From JBFWWP01 sp050246115 (GTDB lineage Bacteria > Planctomycetota > UBA8108 > UBA1146 > JAJFFE01): 64,000 nt of DNA. Below are positions 62,082 through 64,000 of the stretch, one piece after another. The notes under the pieces were generated by a model, which saw only the letters and a program-made list of their open reading frames with translations, did not search any database and was not told the origin of the DNA. A program made the position numbers and the translations under genes. Numbering within the stretch: position 1 is the stretch's first letter; each line of letters opens with the position of its first letter. The stretch lies in contig JBFWWP010000013.1 in the NCBI GenBank assembly GCA_050246115.1, positions 62,001 to 126,000 on the forward strand, in the 5' to 3' direction.

Positions 62082-63713
62082 ATGCGGGAGGGACTGACGC
62101 TCATTGCGATCATCGCGACGCTGCTGCCGTCGCTGACGAGGGCAACCTCGGACGGGATCCTCCACTCGGTGGAGGCGAAGGTAGTCAACGTCACCCCCGA
62201 CGGCGTCTACATCGACGCGGGTCGGCGGGTAGGCTTGTCACCCGGAGACTCGGGGCGAGTCCTTCGCGATGGTCGCGAGGTCGCTCGCGTCGAAGTGGTT
62301 CTGGTCACGACCAACTCGGCGCGCCTGCGTGTGATCACCACCCTCGATCCCTCACCAACGCTTCCCGGTGACGAAGTCGAGCTGGGAGCGAGTTCGCCCG
62401 CAACCGAGCCGAGCGAGTTGGAGCCACCATCCCCGCCACCAGACCGCCCCCCGCCGCTCCTCGCGCCGCCCCGCCAACCAACCTCCCGGACGGAGTCGCG
62501 GAATGTCGTGCACGGGAACGTCCGACTCCGGGCCGATCTCCAGCACGACGCAAAGAGCGCTCGCGATGCGGCTCGCTTCGAACTGGCCTCGCGGGGTCGA
62601 GTCGATCGAATCGATGGAACTCCCTGGGCGATCGAGTGGTCGTGGAGCGCGTCGCTCCGAGACGGACACGCGTACGACCGCACCGATCCGACGTTGCTCC
62701 GGCGGTTCGACCTCTACACCCTCGAGGTCACTCGACCCCTCGGCGGAGATACCTTTGTCGGGTTCGGCCGCTTCCTGCCGCGGGAACTTCCAGCCGTTGG
62801 GTACGTCGACGGAGGGCGAATCGAGCACGAACTCAATGAGTCGTGGAGGATCGGTGGGATTCTCGGCCTCGTTCCGGACCGGGGAGATCTCGGCTTCTCT
62901 GCGCGAGAGCCCTTGGCCGTCGCCTACGTGACCCACGAGAGCGTCTTCTCCGGCCGGGATCGCTACTCGGGAACCCTTGGGGTCCTGGGATCTGCGTACC
63001 GCGGCAAGGCAGACCGGCTCTCAGTACTTCTCGATCAGAACCTCAGCTACCGAAAGGTCCGAGTATTCTCCTCGTCGACGTTCGACACCGACGTAGGAGG
63101 GGCGGAGACCCGCAACGGGATCCGGGTCACCGAGCTCTACACCAGCGCCCATTACGATGCTTGGGGTTGGCTCGCGCTCCGTGCCAGCGTTGAGCACCAC
63201 GAACGACCGGACAACCAGGCGGAGAGGCACGTTTTCGCCATCGACTTCGATCGTCTCTTCGATCAAGGGTTCTGGCGCTACTCGGTTGGGTCGTCTCAGA
63301 GTCTTCCGTATCGTCTCCTGCTCGACGAGCAAGTATCCGTGATCCACGGTGCCGATGCGACGGACGATCCCTCCTGGGTGCTGAGTCTCACCAAGGCGGG
63401 GATTCCCGCCTGGAGCGATGCCCAGGTGACCGTCTCGGTGTTCAACTACGTGGGAGAGACAATCGACGGATACGGGGGCCGACTCCTAATCAGCCTGCCA
63501 TTCTCCAAGGGTCGGGTCTCCCTTCAGTCGGGTTGCGGGTTTCGGTTCCTGGAAACCCAACCGGTGCGGGAAGACGGGGACATCACCGATGTCTTTCTCA
63601 GCGCCATTTGGCGGGTCGACAAGAACTGGTCGGCCGACACTCGGGTCTCCTACTCGACCGGGGGAGGGCAAGCGACGACGGCGGCTCAGCTCGGTGTCAC
63701 CTTCCGTTGGTGA
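62082..63713 (+). CDS. Outer-membrane beta-barrel protein
   Basis: A 543-residue precursor with signal at about 3-22. A small beta domain at about 25-105 (V-N-V-T-P-D-G-V-Y-I-D-A-G) is followed by a Pro-rich linker (about 110-145). From about 155 it has alternating amphipathic strands with aromatic girdles, ending F-R-W, the C-terminal aromatic of barrel proteins. By position, 2 bp after the 19-haem cytochrome stop, it is the candidate porin of a porin-cytochrome complex. No family recognised. Confidence 0.8.
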   Translation: MREGLTLIAIIATLLPSLTRATSDGILHSVEAKVVNVTPDGVYIDAGRRVGLSPGDSGRVLRDGREVARVEVVLVTTNSARLRVITTLDPSPTLPGDEVELGASSPATEPSELEPPSPPPDRPPPLLAPPRQPTSRTESRNVVHGNVRLRADLQHDAKSARDAARFELASRGRVDRIDGTPWAIEWSWSASLRDGHAYDRTDPTLLRRFDLYTLEVTRPLGGDTFVGFGRFLPRELPAVGYVDGGRIEHELNESWRIGGILGLVPDRGDLGFSAREPLAVAYVTHESVFSGRDRYSGTLGVLGSAYRGKADRLSVLLDQNLSYRKVRVFSSSTFDTDVGGAETRNGIRVTELYTSAHYDAWGWLALRASVEHHERPDNQAERHVFAIDFDRLFDQGFWRYSVGSSQSLPYRLLLDEQVSVIHGADATDDPSWVLSLTKAGIPAWSDAQVTVSVFNYVGETIDGYGGRLLISLPFSKGRVSLQSGCGFRFLETQPVREDGDITDVFLSAIWRVDKNWSADTRVSYSTGGGQATTAAQLGVTFRW

Positions 63714-64000
63714 CCCACCGCGGCTCTTCTCCCGCGCGGGCCCTTCGGTCACCGAATTGCGGGCGGTTCCAAGCCAGACGCTTCCCGCATCGCCTTCGGC
63801 TCCGCCTCCACGAGTGGATCGGAAATCATCGTGGCCATGGGTTCACCGACCTTCGATTGCCGTGACATCGCACGACAGCAGCGGAGGCACCGACGGTCGC
63901 AGAGTTGCGACCGCTGCCGGCGTCGTTCGTAGCCCAGTAGACTATCCGCCGCCACGCGCCGGCTCGCAGCCTGGGACCACCGCCCACACCCTACATGCAG

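Noticed and set aside
63749..63955. 68-codon minus-strand frame near the window end
   Set aside because: Contains C-D-R-R-C-L-R-C-C and a plausible tail, but third-position composition is unlike neighbours and no ribosome binding site or family was seen; left uncalled.
1..64000. CRISPR arrays, tRNA or rRNA genes
   Set aside because: No spacer-repeat arrays were found; the tandem repeats have no spacers. No cloverleaf-like segment or rRNA-like stretch was recognised by eye.

Overview
The window is GC-rich bacterial chromosome from an organism with two membranes. Evidence for the envelope: a pilus or type II secretin, an outer-membrane beta-barrel, AsmA-like and alpha-2-macroglobulin proteins, a class A penicillin-binding protein, and several lipoproteins. 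GTG and TTG starts are common. Two exported proteins end in dockerin-like tails followed by a C-G-x-D-x-T-x-D-x-L-D-C tag. I associate such tails with Planctomycetota, Myxococcota and related environmental lineages, so I read this as one of those; the exact phylum is inference. I saw no rRNA, tRNA, CRISPR array or complete insertion sequence.

Layout. 178-5245: cytidine deaminase, a small membrane protein and an NHEJ module. LigD (minus strand) has a ligase domain stripped of its catalytic residues, and the divergent ku gene is followed by a stand-alone intact ligase. 5389-9422: a BRCT-MerR-TPR fusion, then a PilZ-like coiled-coil protein next to a MamK-like actin. 9764-13683: two overlapping lipoprotein genes, the second a beta-propeller. 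13667-15789: a HAMP-like membrane protein and a response-regulator receiver fused to an IS256-type transposase domain that has lost one catalytic Asp. 15917-16428: a 101-bp inverted-repeat element abutting an HNH gene. 16600-29371: a split type IV pilus/MSHA/type II secretion locus (E, F, pilin, M-N fusion, O-like, P-like, secretin), interrupted by an FG-GAP/ASPIC dockerin protein, Pcm, a small gene split by a second copy of the element, and a CPBP protease. 29437-37951: HDOD protein, lipoprotein, parC-parE, a membrane AAA ATPase, a hypothetical and TsaB. 37953-54537: alanine racemase, a giant AsmA-like protein, an alpha-2-macroglobulin/PBP1C operon, a sorbosone-dehydrogenase-like dockerin protein and PepD. 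54641-55741: an orphan TRAP substrate-binding protein.

The last block, 56186-63713, is a tight five-gene operon: an anchored ferredoxin/FAD oxidoreductase, a cytochrome-b-like membrane protein, a 26-haem and a 19-haem cytochrome c, and a beta-barrel ending in Phe-Arg-Trp. Together these have the parts of an electron conduit from cytoplasmic NAD(P)H to the cell surface.

The most novel items are the receiver-transposase fusion, the 45-haem conduit, the MamK-like actin with its coiled-coil neighbour, the LigD with a dead ligase domain beside a live one, and the two-copy inverted-repeat element whose stem bases change together.
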